DNA of 64,000 nt from Mesorhizobium sp. DCY119 (GCF_003590645.1 NZ_CP031834.1:3596501-3660500), one strand, 5' to 3'; numbered from the stretch's first letter, positions 46,283-57,070 are shown. Notes: a model not told the origin generated them from the sequence alone. Translations and numbers: made by a program.

Positions 46283-46576
46283 ATTCTTCTGGCCCCAGGG
46301 ATAAGTTTCAAAAACGCCCCTTTTTTTGATTTTGTGGGGCTTTGCGGAATTTCACGACAGGCAAGACCATTACGACTCGCGTCGATCCTTCTTAATGACC
46401 TTCACCGCAAAGTAAGTCAATTAAATATTTTCTCATCTATTGTTTTTGACCTTGGTCAGTCCAGATAATCACACTAAATATCTTTAGGATACTGACATCC
46501 CCCACCCTTAAGTAGGTGAAAGCTCAGCAGCATCGTCAAATGCGGCTTCTGCACTATATTTTTTATTGCCGGTGGA
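46283..46576. other. 294-nt AT-rich region upstream of mucR
   Basis: It holds the mucR promoter and the 3' end of the mrp operon. No gene is seen. AT-rich stretches with T-A steps (near 46420-46440 and 46470-46495) are the kind of DNA bound by MucR itself, so autoregulation is plausible. GCCCC/GGGGC (46314-46339), followed on the minus strand by GTTTTTG, is a weak terminator-like fold in the mucR leader. Confidence 0.4.
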
Positions 46577-46939
46577 TCAATTTCGCGTGATTTTTTTCGT
46601 CTTCTGGACGAAACCTTCAATATCGTCCCGAACGGACTTGTCCCACATGCGATAACCGGAAGCATGTGCAGCCTTTGCAAGCAGATGCGAAGATATCGGC
46701 ACAGTTAACAGGAAGAATATCACGCCTGCGATCGCCCTGGTCGATATGGCCAGATCCTGCGATTGAACGGCAAGCGCTATCAACATGACGCACGATCCCA
46801 ACGTGCCGGCTTTGGAGGCTGCGTGCATCCGCGTGTACAGATCTGGTAGCCGAAGCAGGCCTATCGATGCGATCAAGGCAAAAATAGCGCCGATTACGAT
46901 CAGAATACCTGCAGCATAATCAAGCAACGGTTCGATCAT
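46577..46939 (-). CDS. mrpG: Mrp/Pha antiporter subunit G
   Basis: 120-residue MnhG/PhaG subunit with three transmembrane helices ([19 protein letters not shown] and two more) and the family motif [18 protein letters not shown]. It is the last gene of the seven-gene operon; its ATG overlaps the mrpF stop. A charged cytoplasmic tail follows. The open frame upstream of 46939 is a shadow of mrpF. Confidence 0.92.
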   Translation of the reverse strand: MIEPLLDYAAGILIVIGAIFALIASIGLLRLPDLYTRMHAASKAGTLGSCVMLIALAVQSQDLAISTRAIAGVIFFLLTVPISSHLLAKAAHASGYRMWDKSVRDDIEGFVQKTKKITRN

Positions 46940-47271
46940 CGCTTCCCCCTCCTGGGTCGGCTTTTGGCGCCCTTCGGACCGTCGAAATCCTTGGCTCCGC
47001 GGCTCAACACGAAGCGAGCGAAGGCGACCGTGGCAAGAAAACCGACAAGTCCGAGCGCAATCGCAATATCGACATGAAAGGCATAGCCGGTCTTGATGCC
47101 GAGAACGGCGATGAAGCCGATGGCGATGGCCACCAGCATGTCGAGCGCAAGAATACGATCGGGGAGCGTTGGTCCGCGCAGTACCCGCAAGACCGTCAGC
47201 AGAAAGGAAAGGCTGAGCAACGCCAGAGCGACGATCACGCAATAGGCCAGGAAGTCTTCACCGGAGATCAT
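46936..47271 (-). CDS. mrpF: Mrp/Pha antiporter subunit F
   Basis: 111 residues with three transmembrane helices and the conserved stretch [15 protein letters not shown]. The basic tail ([12 protein letters not shown]) is cytoplasmic. It overlaps both neighbouring subunit genes by 4 nt (ATGA). Confidence 0.92.
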   Translation of the reverse strand: MISGEDFLAYCVIVALALLSLSFLLTVLRVLRGPTLPDRILALDMLVAIAIGFIAVLGIKTGYAFHVDIAIALGLVGFLATVAFARFVLSRGAKDFDGPKGAKSRPRRGKR

Positions 47272-47744
47272 CGGAACGCCTCCAGTATCTTGCGCTCAAA
47301 ACCCGTCTCGATGTCCTTGATCGCCGCTTCCGGGTCCGAACAGTCGATCGCGTGGACGTAAAGCAGGCGCTTGTCGTCCGAAACATCGACCGAGAGCGTG
47401 CCGGGCGTGAGCGTAATAAGGTTTGCCAGCAAGGTTATCTCGAAATCGCGATCCACCTTCAAAGGATAGGCGAATATGCCGGGTTGCAGTTCCATTCTGG
47501 GTGAAACCACGAGCCGGGCCACGCGCCATGCAGAAAGAATCAGTTCCTTCACGAATAGCAGAGCCAGCGAAAGCACCTTGCCGGGGCGAAAGGCACTGCG
47601 AAACGGCCCCCTTTGTTCTCGAACGAGATAGAGCGTCAAGCTTCCGAGGACCAGGCCGAAGACGAGGTTCGGAAGGGTGAAGGAGCCGGTTACGGCCGCC
47701 CATGCGAGAGCAAGCAGGATTACGCCGAGATAGACCGTCATCAT
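47268..47744 (-). CDS. mrpE: Mrp/Pha antiporter subunit E
   Basis: 158 residues with an N-terminal membrane region and the characteristic [19 protein letters not shown] segment in the cytoplasmic domain, followed by [15 protein letters not shown]. It overlaps mrpD and mrpF by 4 nt each. It is required for assembly of the complex. Confidence 0.92.
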   Translation of the reverse strand: MMTVYLGVILLALAWAAVTGSFTLPNLVFGLVLGSLTLYLVREQRGPFRSAFRPGKVLSLALLFVKELILSAWRVARLVVSPRMELQPGIFAYPLKVDRDFEITLLANLITLTPGTLSVDVSDDKRLLYVHAIDCSDPEAAIKDIETGFERKILEAFR

Positions 47745-49306
47745 CCGCCTCCCGCCGGAAATACCGCACCGATATAGCCGGCATTGTTCAGAAGCCCGCC
47801 GGCGGCAATGTCGGCTATTTTGATGAACGGCTCGGGATACACGCCCAAAACGACGATCGGGACCATCAAGGCCAGCAGCACACCGTAGCCAAGAACCGGT
47901 GACGCCGTATCGGTCGCCAGCGTTTCACCTGCATCTTCCTGATCCCGCCAAAACGCCAGAATGAAGACGCGACCCAATGCGATGGTCGTGAGGAACCCGC
48001 TCAGCAGAACCGCACCGGCAAGCAACCATTGATTTGCCTCCAGCGAGGCCTTTACGAGCAGAACCTTTGGCCAGAGGCCCGAGCCCGGCGGCAGGCCCGC
48101 AACGGCCAGCGCCAGCACGAGCGCAATCGCAGTCAACAGCGGCGTGCTTCGATAGAGCCCGGCAAGTTCGCGCAGGGAGAAACTGCCGCCAAGTTCCTTT
48201 ATCATACCGGCCAGCAGATAAAGCGCCGTCATCACCAGCATGGAATGCACGGCATAGAGGATCGCGCCGGAGAGGCCCGTCTGCGTGCCCAACGCCAATC
48301 CGGCCAGCATGACGCCCACGCCGGAAATCACCAGGAACCCGAAGATGCGCCGCGTATCCGACTGCGCCAGCGCGCCCATGACACCAAGCACCATGGTCAA
48401 GATCGCAACCCAGCCTATGAGATCGGCCAGAACACTGCGCTCAACCGGAAAAAGCAACACCAGCGTCCGCAGAAGTGCGTAGACACCGATCTTCGTGAGC
48501 AGTCCGCCGAACAGGGCAGCCGTCACGATGCGCGGGGTGTGGTAGGAGGCCGGCAACCAGAAATTCACCGGAAATGCCGCCGCCTTCATGCCGAACGCCA
48601 GCAGATAGAGCGATGCCAGCGTCATCAACGGCGCGGTCGCGCGCAAACCTTCGGCCTTGCGGGCGATATCTGCCATGTTGAGCGTGCCGAAGGTGCCGTA
48701 GAGATACCCGGTGGCGATCAGGAACAGCGTCGTGGCCACGAGGTTGAGGATCGCGTATTTGGTCGCGCCATCGATCTGCGCCTTTTCGGACCCGAGGATC
48801 AGCAGCCCGAACGACGAGATGACGAAAACCTCGAACCAGACATAGAGATTGAAGATATCACCAGTCAGGAACGCCCCGCTGACGCCCGCCATCAGCAGCA
48901 TCAGGAACGGGTAGAAGCCGTATCGCCTGCCGGAAACATTGATGTCGCGGATAGCAAAGATCGCGCAGATGAACGCGACGATGCCCGACGTCAGCGCAAA
49001 TGTCGCGCCCAAAGCATCCGCGGTGAAGGAAATGCCGAAAGGCGGCAGCCAGCTTCCCATCGTCATCGACAGCGGGCCGTTTGCCAGCACGTGTAGCAGC
49101 AACGCCACTTCCGTGCCGACCATTGCGCCGAGACCGACCAGCGCGACGATGCCATGCCAGCGCATTTCGTGGCGGAACATCAGCAGCAGCGCACCGAACA
49201 CGATCGGGATAACGACCGGCGCAATCACCAGCCAATCCGCGGCCGTCACCGGCGCGGTGATCATGGCAGCCGTTACGTCGACGATTTTTCCGGCTTCACC
49301 CGCCAT
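47741..49306 (-). CDS. mrpD: Mrp/Pha antiporter subunit D
   Basis: 521-residue polytopic subunit of the complex-I NuoN/NuoL family, one of the proton-translocating units. Signature parts include FNLYVWFEVFVISSFGLL and KIGVYALLR with the proton-path lysines. Start 49306 leaves a 3-nt gap after mrpC; ATG 49264 is another option and neither has a strong ribosome site. Confidence 0.93.
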   Translation of the reverse strand: MAGEAGKIVDVTAAMITAPVTAADWLVIAPVVIPIVFGALLLMFRHEMRWHGIVALVGLGAMVGTEVALLLHVLANGPLSMTMGSWLPPFGISFTADALGATFALTSGIVAFICAIFAIRDINVSGRRYGFYPFLMLLMAGVSGAFLTGDIFNLYVWFEVFVISSFGLLILGSEKAQIDGATKYAILNLVATTLFLIATGYLYGTFGTLNMADIARKAEGLRATAPLMTLASLYLLAFGMKAAAFPVNFWLPASYHTPRIVTAALFGGLLTKIGVYALLRTLVLLFPVERSVLADLIGWVAILTMVLGVMGALAQSDTRRIFGFLVISGVGVMLAGLALGTQTGLSGAILYAVHSMLVMTALYLLAGMIKELGGSFSLRELAGLYRSTPLLTAIALVLALAVAGLPPGSGLWPKVLLVKASLEANQWLLAGAVLLSGFLTTIALGRVFILAFWRDQEDAGETLATDTASPVLGYGVLLALMVPIVVLGVYPEPFIKIADIAAGGLLNNAGYIGAVFPAGGG

Positions 49307-49309
49307 AAC

Positions 49310-49687
49310 TCAATACCCCAGCGGCGGAAGGGTTTCGCCTTCCGGTTCGGCGACGCGCATGCCGTCTGTGTCGTCGGTGCCGATCTCCTGATAGGCGCGG
49401 TAGGCAAGGACCAGCAGGAAAGCGAAGAAGGAAAAGGAAATCACGATCGCTGTGAGGATCAGTGCCTGCGGCAGCGGATTGGCCACCGGTCCCGGCGGCA
49501 CGTCGAAGCCATGCGGAATGATCGGGGGCACTTCACGCGTGATCCTGCCGACGGTGAAGATCAGCAGATTGACCGCATTGCCGAAGATAGCAATGCCGAG
49601 AAGAATGCGGATCACGTGTTTCGACAGCATCAGATAGATGCCGACCGCAAAGAACAGTCCGACCAGCACGGAAAGAACCGTCTCCAT
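49310..49687 (-). CDS. mrpC: Mrp/Pha antiporter subunit C
   Basis: 125-residue NuoK-like subunit with three transmembrane helices and the core ILLGIAIFGNAVNLLIF, DPLPQALILTAIVI-like PLPQALILTAIVIS. It overlaps mrpB by one base. Confidence 0.93.
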   Translation of the reverse strand: METVLSVLVGLFFAVGIYLMLSKHVIRILLGIAIFGNAVNLLIFTVGRITREVPPIIPHGFDVPPGPVANPLPQALILTAIVISFSFFAFLLVLAYRAYQEIGTDDTDGMRVAEPEGETLPPLGY

Positions 49688-50106
49688 CAGCCTTCCTCCC
49701 TTTCTTCAAGGGCAAGTGCGATGGAAGTGATCGAGCCGACCACGACCAGATAGACGCCGATGTCGAAGAACATCACGGTGGAAAGATCGACGGTGATGCC
49801 GAAGAGGCTTGGCGACGTCCAGAGCCCGGTCAGGAACGGCACATGGAGCACATAGGACAGCAGTCCGGAAAGTGCCGCCAGAAACAGGCCGAAGCCCGAA
49901 ATCGCCATTGGGTGGAAATACATTGCTCTCCGCACCTCCGGCACCCCGAAGGCGATACCGTAGATTGCAAAGGCCGAAGCCGCGATCAACCCGCCAATGA
50001 AACCGCCGCCCGGTTCGTTGTGACCGCGCAGCAGCACGAACACCGAGAACAACAGCATCAGGCTGGTCAGATAGGGCGCGGCTGTTCGGAAGATCAGCGT
50101 TCGCAT
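49687..50106 (-). CDS. mrpB: Mrp/Pha antiporter subunit B
   Basis: 139 residues with four transmembrane helices and the family loop [20 protein letters not shown]. It begins one base after the mrpA stop. Separate mrpA and mrpB genes make this the seven-gene (group 1) type of operon; group 2 systems have them fused. Confidence 0.93.
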   Translation of the reverse strand: MRTLIFRTAAPYLTSLMLLFSVFVLLRGHNEPGGGFIGGLIAASAFAIYGIAFGVPEVRRAMYFHPMAISGFGLFLAALSGLLSYVLHVPFLTGLWTSPSLFGITVDLSTVMFFDIGVYLVVVGSITSIALALEEREEG

Positions 50107-50107
50107 G

Positions 50108-52459
50108 TCAGCGCCTTCCTTTCCGTTTGGCCGGGACAGCCGGGTCCTTGGTGCGAATGCGGATCAGAGCCAGAATCGCCAGCCCGGTAATCATGACCAC
50201 GGCGATCTCGCCCAGCGTATCCAGTCCACGGAAGTCGACGATGATGACGTTCACGACGTTGCGGCCATGGGCGATGACCAGCGAATAGTTCTTGAAGAAT
50301 GTGCTCAGCGTCTCGTCGAAGGGAAGCTGCGTTACCTTGAGCAGCAGCATGCCGAAGGCCAACCCACAGGCGCCGGCAACGCTGATATCCAGCACCTTCT
50401 GACCCGTCGGCCGGTGATCGGAAACGCTGAGCCGAAGCCGCGTCATGACGAGCGCCAGGATAACCACCGAGAGCGTTTCGACCATAAACTGCGTGAACGA
50501 CAGGTCGGGCGCGCCCATCAGCATGAACAGAAGCGCGACCGCAAATCCCTGAATGCCGAGCGAAACGATCGCAGTCAGCCGATCCTGCGCATAAACGACA
50601 GCCCCAAGGCCTATCACCGCGATAGCAACCACGGTCCATTCGTAGAACCACAGGTCCGGAAACACCGGCATGGAAGGCAATTCGTCGAACAGCACCATCG
50701 GCACCAGAAGCGTCAGCGCAACCGCGATGAAGGTCACGGTCATGTAGATGTCGAGCCGGCCGCTCTGGACAACTTTTGTCACGCTGAACGACAGCCGCAG
50801 CAGCCCGCGTATCACTTGGTCGAAGCCGCGATCCGGCCCCCAGCCGATAGCCTCCAGAACCGAAGCCATGCTCGCGCGCAGCCGGTCCAACGCCAGATAA
50901 GCACCGATACCAAGCGCGATGGTCAGCGCTGAGAGAAGCAACGGGATGCCTATATGCGGCATGGTCGAAATATCGACCTGCAGGTCCTGCCCGGCGACCG
51001 CACTTGCCATCGGGCTCGAAAGCAATCGATGCGCAACGGTCGAAAACAGTCCCGCCAGCAGGCCCGAAAGAGCCAAGACGATGGGGCCGAGCCACAGCAG
51101 GACGGGGCCTTCATGCGCGTGCTTGGGCGTCTTGGCGGGCGCGCCGATAAACGGCCTCAGCCCAACAGCAAAGGCGATTGCAAACATCAGCGCGTTGCCG
51201 ACGATCGCCACGATCGTCACCAAAGTGGCCCAGCCGCCCCCGACCGCAACCGCGGCATAAATCTCTTCCTTGGCCAGAAAGCCGAAGAACAGCGGCAGGC
51301 CGCCCATGGATAGTGCCGCAAGGATCGCGGCTGCGAAGGTAATCGGCATTGCGCCGCGAAGCCCGCCCAGCGAGCGAATGTCGCGCGTTCCGCTCTCATG
51401 ATCGATCAGGCCGGCCACCATGAACAGCGCGCCCTTGAACATGGAATGCGCGATCAGATAGAGCACCGCCGCCTCAATGGCCTTTTCCGAACCGAAGCCG
51501 GTAAGCATGACAAGCAGGCCGAGCGAAGCGACCGTCGTATAAGCGAGCATCAGCTTCAAGTCGGTCTGTCTGAGCGCGAGCAGCGTTCCGACCAGCAGCG
51601 TCACGCCGCCGAACAGCGGCAGTATCGTCTCCCACGCAGCCGTGTCGCCCATCACGGGGTTCATGCGCATGACGAGATAGACGCCGGCCTTCACCATCGT
51701 TGCCGAATGCAGGTAGGCCGACACCGGCGTCGGTGCCTCCATGGCGTTGGGCAGCCAGAAATGGAACGGAAACTGCGCGGATTTGGTGAAAGCGCCACCC
51801 AGAAGCAGAATGAGTGCTGCCAGATAGAGCGGGCTGTTTCGCATGATATCGCCCGAAGCCAACAGCCCCGAAAGATCATTCTGGCCGCTCGCCGCCCCGA
51901 TTACCAGCAGGCCGGCTAGCAACGACAAGCCACCCAGTCCGGTGACCACCAGCGCCTGCAAGGCAGCACGGCGCGAGGCTTCGCGAGCGTGGTCGAAACC
52001 GATCAAAAGGAACGAAGTAATCGAGGTCAGTTCCCAGAAAACGAAAAGCATCAGGAAGGAGTCGGCAACGACCAATCCCTGCATCGCGCCCATGAACATC
52101 AGTATGAAGGAAAAGAACCGGCCCTGGTGCGGATGGCCTTTGAGATAGCCGCCGGAATAGAGCACGATCAGCGTGCCGATGCCAGTGATGAGCAGGGCAA
52201 ACGTCAGCGACAGTCCATCGATATACCAGGAGAAGCGGACACCCAGGCTCGGTATCCAGTCAAAGCCGCCGGCAATCGCCGCTCCTTCGGAAACCGGCCC
52301 TGACATTCCGGCGAAATGCGAAAACATCCAAAGAGGCGCAAGCGCCAGAACCCAGGCAGCGTTGTGCTTCAGCAGTCGGGTCAGGAATGGTGCTGCCGCA
52401 GCGGCCAGAAACGGCAATATCAGCGCAAAAAATGTCAGCGGCCGTTCCCCCGTTCCCAT
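50108..52459 (-). CDS. mrpA: Mrp/Pha antiporter subunit A
   Basis: 783-residue polytopic subunit homologous to NuoL, with [12 protein letters not shown] and [19 protein letters not shown] holding the ion-path residues, and a C-terminal MbhD/E-like part ([21 protein letters not shown]). It exchanges cytoplasmic Na+ or K+ for protons and supports pH and salt adaptation; in Sinorhizobium the homologous Pha system exports K+. ATG 52459 lacks a clear ribosome site; the frame upstream has no membrane character. Confidence 0.93.
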   Translation of the reverse strand: MGTGERPLTFFALILPFLAAAAAPFLTRLLKHNAAWVLALAPLWMFSHFAGMSGPVSEGAAIAGGFDWIPSLGVRFSWYIDGLSLTFALLITGIGTLIVLYSGGYLKGHPHQGRFFSFILMFMGAMQGLVVADSFLMLFVFWELTSITSFLLIGFDHAREASRRAALQALVVTGLGGLSLLAGLLVIGAASGQNDLSGLLASGDIMRNSPLYLAALILLLGGAFTKSAQFPFHFWLPNAMEAPTPVSAYLHSATMVKAGVYLVMRMNPVMGDTAAWETILPLFGGVTLLVGTLLALRQTDLKLMLAYTTVASLGLLVMLTGFGSEKAIEAAVLYLIAHSMFKGALFMVAGLIDHESGTRDIRSLGGLRGAMPITFAAAILAALSMGGLPLFFGFLAKEEIYAAVAVGGGWATLVTIVAIVGNALMFAIAFAVGLRPFIGAPAKTPKHAHEGPVLLWLGPIVLALSGLLAGLFSTVAHRLLSSPMASAVAGQDLQVDISTMPHIGIPLLLSALTIALGIGAYLALDRLRASMASVLEAIGWGPDRGFDQVIRGLLRLSFSVTKVVQSGRLDIYMTVTFIAVALTLLVPMVLFDELPSMPVFPDLWFYEWTVVAIAVIGLGAVVYAQDRLTAIVSLGIQGFAVALLFMLMGAPDLSFTQFMVETLSVVILALVMTRLRLSVSDHRPTGQKVLDISVAGACGLAFGMLLLKVTQLPFDETLSTFFKNYSLVIAHGRNVVNVIIVDFRGLDTLGEIAVVMITGLAILALIRIRTKDPAVPAKRKGRR

Positions 52460-52720
52460 CCCGTTGCCCGGCGCGGGCGACCTCGATATGCCAGTGCAGA
52501 TTTTTGAATGACAGTGGAATAGACGGGAGGCAGCGTCCGGGCAAGTCTTTCCCGGCAAAAGTCCGCCGTCATCCCCGCGATCATTGTTTGAAGGTCGGCT
52601 TCTTCATGTCTACCTATCGCAGGACGTACGCAAATCTAAAAAGGCCTTTCTTCTGGCTCTTGAACGCAGCCTGTTCGCCGTGTTCAGTCCTACCTGAGAA
52701 TCCCATCAAAGCGAGACGCA

Positions 52721-54835
52721 ATGACCAACTCCAGCATATTTCCGAAAATCGAGGCACCGCAGACCGAAGAGCGACCGGTGACGGACACGCGCCATGGCGT
52801 GACCCGAACCGACGAATTCGCCTGGCTGCGCGCCGAAAACTGGCAGGAGGTGTTTCGCGAGCCGTCCACTCTCGATCCGGCAATCCGCGATCATCTCAAT
52901 GCCGAGAACGCCTATCAGTCGGCTTTGATGGAAGACACGGTTGAACTCCAGAAGCGCCTGTTCCAGGAAATGAAGGGCCGCATCAAGGAAGACGACTCCT
53001 CGGTGCCGATGAAGGACGGGCCGTTTGCCTATGGTTCATCCTTCAAGATCGGCGGCGAGCAGCCGCGCTATTTCCGCACGCCGCGTGACGGCGGCGCCGA
53101 GGAGATCATCCTCGACGGCGACGCTGAAGCCGAAGGCAAGCCCTATTTCCGCATCGGCGGTGTCGACCATTCGTCCGACCACAAGCGCCTGCTCTGGGCA
53201 TACGATGACAAGGGGTCAGAGTTCTTCACGCTCCACGTCCGTGAATTGTCGGACGGCAAGGACATTTCCGACCAGGTCACCGATACCGGCGGCTCGGGCG
53301 TTTGGAATGCATCGGACGATGGGTTCTTCTACACGCGCCTCGATCAGAATCATCGTCCGTCGAAAATCTTCTTCCACGCCCTCGGCGACGATCCGGCCAA
53401 TGATCGCCTTGTCTTTGAAGAGACCGACCCCGGCTTCTTCATGAATGTCGGCGGCTCGCGCCGCAACGACTGGATTTTCATCGGCATCAACGACCACGAA
53501 ACGTCGGAATACCGGCTCCTCAGCATGGCCGACCCGCATGCCGAGCCGCAGCTGGTGGCGGCGCGCGAGACCGGCCTGCAATACGATCTCGAGGAAGGCG
53601 GCGACATCTTCTTCATCTTGACCAATGCCGACGGCGCCAAGGATTTCAAGATCATGACCGCGCCGGTAACCGCCCCCGGCCGCGCTAACTGGAAGGAACT
53701 GGTGCCCCACGAGCCCGGCCGCCTCATCCTGTCGGTCCTCGGTTATCAGGATTTCATGGTTCGCCTGGAGCGGAAGGAAGGCTTGCCGCGGATCGTCGTG
53801 CATGACCGCAAGACCGGCGAGGAGCATATGATCTCCTTCGAGGAGGAAGCCTTCTCGCTCGGCCTCGGCGGCTCCTATGAATATGACACCGATGTCATCC
53901 GCTTCTCCTATTCGTCGATGACGACGCCGACCCAACTCTTCGACTACAATCTGCGCACGCGCGAGCGGGTTCTTTTGAAGACGCAGGAAGTTCCCTCCGG
54001 CCACAATCCCGAAGACTATGTCACCCGCCGGCTGATGGCGCCGGCGCATGATGGCGAGCTCGTCCCAATCTCGCTTATCTATCACCGCGACACGCCGCTC
54101 GACGGTTCGGCGCCTTGCCTGCTCTACGGCTACGGCTCCTACGGCATCGCCATTCCTGCGTCCTTCAACACCAACTGCCTGTCGCTGGCCGATCGCGGTT
54201 TCGTCTATGCCATCGCCCATATCCGCGGCGGCAAGGACAAGGGCTACGCCTGGTATGACGACGGCAAGCGCGAGAAGAAGACCAACACCTTCCTCGACTT
54301 CATCGCTGCCGCTCATCACCTGGTTGCAGAGCGCTACACCAGCCACGACCGCATCGTCGCCCAGGGCGGTTCCGCCGGCGGCATGCTGATGGGCGCGATC
54401 GCCAATATGGCGCCCGATGCCTTCGGCGGCATCATCGCCGAGGTGCCCTTCGTCGACGTCCTCACCACCATGCTCGACGATACACTGCCGCTAACCCCGC
54501 CCGAATGGCCGGAATGGGGCAATCCGATCACGTCGGAAGCCGACTACAAGACCATTGCCGCCTACTCGCCCTATGACAATGTCGGCGCTCTTTCTTACCC
54601 GCCGATCCTGGCGGTGGCCGGCCTCACCGATCCGCGCGTCACCTATTGGGAGCCGGCGAAATGGGCAGCGCGCCTGCGCAAGCTCAAAAAGGACGCCAAC
54701 CCGGTCCTGTTCAAGATCAACATGGATGCCGGCCACGCGGGTGCGTCTGGTCGTTTCTCGCGACTGGAAGAGATCGCCTACAACTATGCCTTCGCGCTGA
54801 AAGTAACCGGCAAGGCAAAAGCCGAACCGGCGTAA
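52721..54835 (+). CDS. ptrB: oligopeptidase B (prolyl oligopeptidase family, S9A)
   Basis: 704-residue serine peptidase that cuts short peptides after basic residues in the cytoplasm. The beta-propeller occupies about residues 80-400, and the alpha/beta-hydrolase domain carries Ser551 (QGGSAGGMLMG), Asp637 (GLTDPRV) and His672 (DAGHAGASG). The strand of acidic residues near VPFVDVLTTMLD agrees with subfamily oligopeptidase B. It is divergent from mrpA across 261 nt. Confidence 0.92.
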   Translation: MTNSSIFPKIEAPQTEERPVTDTRHGVTRTDEFAWLRAENWQEVFREPSTLDPAIRDHLNAENAYQSALMEDTVELQKRLFQEMKGRIKEDDSSVPMKDGPFAYGSSFKIGGEQPRYFRTPRDGGAEEIILDGDAEAEGKPYFRIGGVDHSSDHKRLLWAYDDKGSEFFTLHVRELSDGKDISDQVTDTGGSGVWNASDDGFFYTRLDQNHRPSKIFFHALGDDPANDRLVFEETDPGFFMNVGGSRRNDWIFIGINDHETSEYRLLSMADPHAEPQLVAARETGLQYDLEEGGDIFFILTNADGAKDFKIMTAPVTAPGRANWKELVPHEPGRLILSVLGYQDFMVRLERKEGLPRIVVHDRKTGEEHMISFEEEAFSLGLGGSYEYDTDVIRFSYSSMTTPTQLFDYNLRTRERVLLKTQEVPSGHNPEDYVTRRLMAPAHDGELVPISLIYHRDTPLDGSAPCLLYGYGSYGIAIPASFNTNCLSLADRGFVYAIAHIRGGKDKGYAWYDDGKREKKTNTFLDFIAAAHHLVAERYTSHDRIVAQGGSAGGMLMGAIANMAPDAFGGIIAEVPFVDVLTTMLDDTLPLTPPEWPEWGNPITSEADYKTIAAYSPYDNVGALSYPPILAVAGLTDPRVTYWEPAKWAARLRKLKKDANPVLFKINMDAGHAGASGRFSRLEEIAYNYAFALKVTGKAKAEPA

Positions 54836-54846
54836 GCCTCAAAATC

Positions 54847-54876
54847 CAGCCGGCGAGCAGATCAGTTCGCCGGCTG
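54847..54876. terminator. bidirectional terminator between ptrB and cytochrome gene
   Basis: 10-bp stem CAGCCGGCGA / TCGCCGGCTG in the convergent gap, overlapping the last codons of the cytochrome gene. On the minus strand GGATTTTGAGG follows, a short T run. Confidence 0.5.
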
Positions 54877-55809
54877 CTGGCGCGGCGGGTAGCCGTTCGG
54901 ATGCGGCGGGATCGCTTTCAGATAGGCGGCGATCGCCGCGCGATCTTCCTTGGTCAGCTTCGCCATGTTGCGCTGGACCTCAGCCATGGTGCCGCCGGCA
55001 GAATCGAAATCCGGCGTGAAGCCGGTTTCGAGATAGTCCGCGATTTCACTCTCCGACCATGTAATACCGCCCTCGCCCGACGTGAGATTGGGCACGATGC
55101 CATTCCCCTCCGCAGCGGCCGCACCCGCCAGCCATTGGCTCTTCTCGGTTCCGCCGATGAGATCGCGCGGGGTATGGCATTCGCCGCAATGTCCCGGACC
55201 TTCGACAAGATAGCGCCCGGCAACCTGCGCTTCGGTCGCGCTGTCGTTAAGCGCAACCACAGGCTCAGGGCTCACATAGAGCTGCTTCCAGAGGCCGAGC
55301 CCGCGGCGGATGTTGAAGGGGAAGCTCAGCGAATGACCCGGTGCCTTTCCGGCAACCGCCGGTAGCGTCTTCATGAACGCATAGAGGTCGGCGACATCCG
55401 AGGTCTTCATCCGCGCATAGGAAGCGTAGGGAAATGCCGGATAGAAATGCTCGCCGGAGGGCGAAACGCCTTTCAGCACGGCATTGGCGAAATCCTCGGC
55501 GGACCACGCGCCGATGCCGTCCGTCGTGTCCTGCGAGATGTTCGGCGCAACGAAAGTGCCGAACTGCGTTTTCAGTTCGACGCCGCCGACGAGTTCGAGC
55601 TTGGCATCGCCTTCGGCCTTGGGACGGGCGTGGCAGGAGGTGCAGCCCCCTGCCCAAAAAATCCGCTCGCCCTTCACAGGATCGCCCGATCCGAGAGCCG
55701 CCGCTTCAGCCGCATCGAGGCGCACCGGCTCAGTCAGGATCCAGAAAGCCACCGCGCCGACGCCGCAAAGGAGAACGGCTCCGACGGCCAGCTTTCCGAC
55801 GATACCCAT
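54862..55809 (-). CDS. diheme cytochrome c, membrane anchored
   Basis: 315 residues: an N-terminal transmembrane anchor (about 5-27) and two cytochrome c domains with haem motifs CTSCH and CGECH. Distal Met candidates lie in YARMKTS and GTMAEVQ. The family is like the cytochrome c subunits of membrane dehydrogenases or oxidases, but no partner dehydrogenase is adjacent. It starts 10 nt after cytochrome c' on the same strand. Its haem is attached by the Ccm system encoded at 12-16 kb. Confidence 0.88.
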   Translation of the reverse strand: MGIVGKLAVGAVLLCGVGAVAFWILTEPVRLDAAEAAALGSGDPVKGERIFWAGGCTSCHARPKAEGDAKLELVGGVELKTQFGTFVAPNISQDTTDGIGAWSAEDFANAVLKGVSPSGEHFYPAFPYASYARMKTSDVADLYAFMKTLPAVAGKAPGHSLSFPFNIRRGLGLWKQLYVSPEPVVALNDSATEAQVAGRYLVEGPGHCGECHTPRDLIGGTEKSQWLAGAAAAEGNGIVPNLTSGEGGITWSESEIADYLETGFTPDFDSAGGTMAEVQRNMAKLTKEDRAAIAAYLKAIPPHPNGYPPRQQPAN

Positions 55810-55819
55810 CCGAAGGCGA

Positions 55820-56260
55820 TTAGCTCTTCTTGATGCGGAAGGTTTCGTGGCAGGTGCCGCAATTGGAGGTCACCTTGCCGAATGTGGTCTTGAAGGAATC
55901 GAGATCGGTCGGAGGCGCAGCAACGGCTGCAGCCGTGTCAGCCTTGAACTTGTCGACCGCAGCCTGGAAACCTGCAGTGTCTTCCCAGATTTTCGGAGAA
56001 ACCGTCGTCTTTTCGCCCGTTTCGCTTCCCTTCGGGAACATGGCGGCGACATCGATCTTCTGGGCGTCGTCGCTCAGCGTCTTCAGCGCTTCCAGCACCA
56101 GTGCTGCGTCGAACGGCTTTTCGCCCTTCATGATTGGCGCGATGCTTCCGACAGCCTTGCCGTTTGCCTTCATGAGGGCCTGGCGGTCGGCGATCGGATC
56201 GGCAAGAGCCGCCGAACATGCGAGCGCGAGCGCCGAGACGGCGAGGATAAGCTTCTTCAT
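55820..56260 (-). CDS. cytochrome c' (four-helix)
   Basis: 146 residues with a signal peptide (MKKLILAVSALALACSAALA) and a four-helix bundle ending in the haem motif CGTCHETFRIKK at the C-terminus, the hallmark of class II cytochromes. ATG 56260 begins the signal peptide; the frame upstream is noncoding. Such proteins bind NO or act as electron carriers. It is paired with the diheme cytochrome. Confidence 0.88.
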   Translation of the reverse strand: MKKLILAVSALALACSAALADPIADRQALMKANGKAVGSIAPIMKGEKPFDAALVLEALKTLSDDAQKIDVAAMFPKGSETGEKTTVSPKIWEDTAGFQAAVDKFKADTAAAVAAPPTDLDSFKTTFGKVTSNCGTCHETFRIKKS

Positions 56261-56395
56261 CAATAGTCCTCCGGTTGCAAACTGGCTGCCTGGGATTTTC
56301 AACGCGCAAGGTGGACGAAAACATCCCGCCATGCTCTTCACGCTTGCGTGATCTTGCCGTGACCGCGGGATTGCATGAAGCGGGCAAACATAAAG

Positions 56396-56422
56396 AAAAA
56401 CCCCGGACAAGCCGGGGTTTTT
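56396..56422 (-). terminator. sodB terminator
   Basis: AAAAA-CCCCGG-ACAAG-CCGGGG-TTTTT: a symmetric Rho-independent terminator 27 nt after the sodB stop, in front of the cytochrome c' gene on the same strand. Confidence 0.8.
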
Positions 56423-56449
56423 CGAAACTCTGAGTGCGGTCTCTAAGGC

Positions 56450-57046
56450 TTATGCCTTCTCGTACAATTCGAGCACGTAGTCCCAGTTGATGAGGCTGTC
56501 GACGAACGCTTCGAGATATTTCGGGCGGGCGTTGCGATAGTCGATGTAATAGGAATGCTCCCAGACGTCGACGCCGAGGATCGGCGTTGCGCCGTGCACG
56601 AGCGGGTTTTCGCCGTTCGGCGTCTTGGAGATGGCCAGCTTTCCGTCCTTGACGGAGAGCCACGCCCAGCCGGAACCGAACTGCGTCGTGCCGGCAGCGA
56701 TGAAATCGGCCTTGAACTTGTCGTAGCCGCCAAGGTCGCTGTCGACTGCCTTCTGCAGCGCGCCGGGCAGCTTGGTGCCGCCGCCGCCCTTCTTCATCCA
56801 ATTCCAGAAATGGAGGTGGTTGTAGTGCTGGGCTGCGTTGTTGAAGAGGCCGGCATTCTTGCCGAACGACTGCTTGACGACTTCCTCGACCGACAGGTTT
56901 TCCATGCCGGCTTCAGCGGCAAGCTTGTTGCCGTTGTCGACATAGGTCTTGTGATGCTTGTCGTGGTGATATTCCAGCGTCTCCTTGGACATGAAGGGCT
57001 GGAGAGCCTCATAGTCGTAGGGCAATGCGGGCAATTCAAAAGCCAT
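56450..57046 (-). CDS. sodB: superoxide dismutase (Fe/Mn family)
   Basis: 198 residues. The metal ligands are visible: His in YHHDKHHKTYV, His in AQHYNHLHFWNWM, and Asp/His in DVWEHSYYIDYRN. GFGSGWAWL-type GSGWAWLSV follows the second helix. ATG 57046 (MAFELPALPY) has AAGGAG upstream; the open frame upstream to 57097 is a leader with a hairpin. The metal (Fe or Mn) cannot be fixed from sequence reading alone. Confidence 0.94.
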   Translation of the reverse strand: MAFELPALPYDYEALQPFMSKETLEYHHDKHHKTYVDNGNKLAAEAGMENLSVEEVVKQSFGKNAGLFNNAAQHYNHLHFWNWMKKGGGGTKLPGALQKAVDSDLGGYDKFKADFIAAGTTQFGSGWAWLSVKDGKLAISKTPNGENPLVHGATPILGVDVWEHSYYIDYRNARPKYLEAFVDSLINWDYVLELYEKA

Positions 57047-57070
57047 GGTCGTACTCCTTCGTTGGCAATT

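Noticed and set aside
46474-46680. 68-codon minus-strand frame near the end of mrpG
   Set aside because: It overlaps mrpG in another frame and has no support.
53216-54346. 376-codon minus-strand open frame opposite oligopeptidase B
   Set aside because: Antisense shadow; the peptidase catalytic motifs are on the plus strand.
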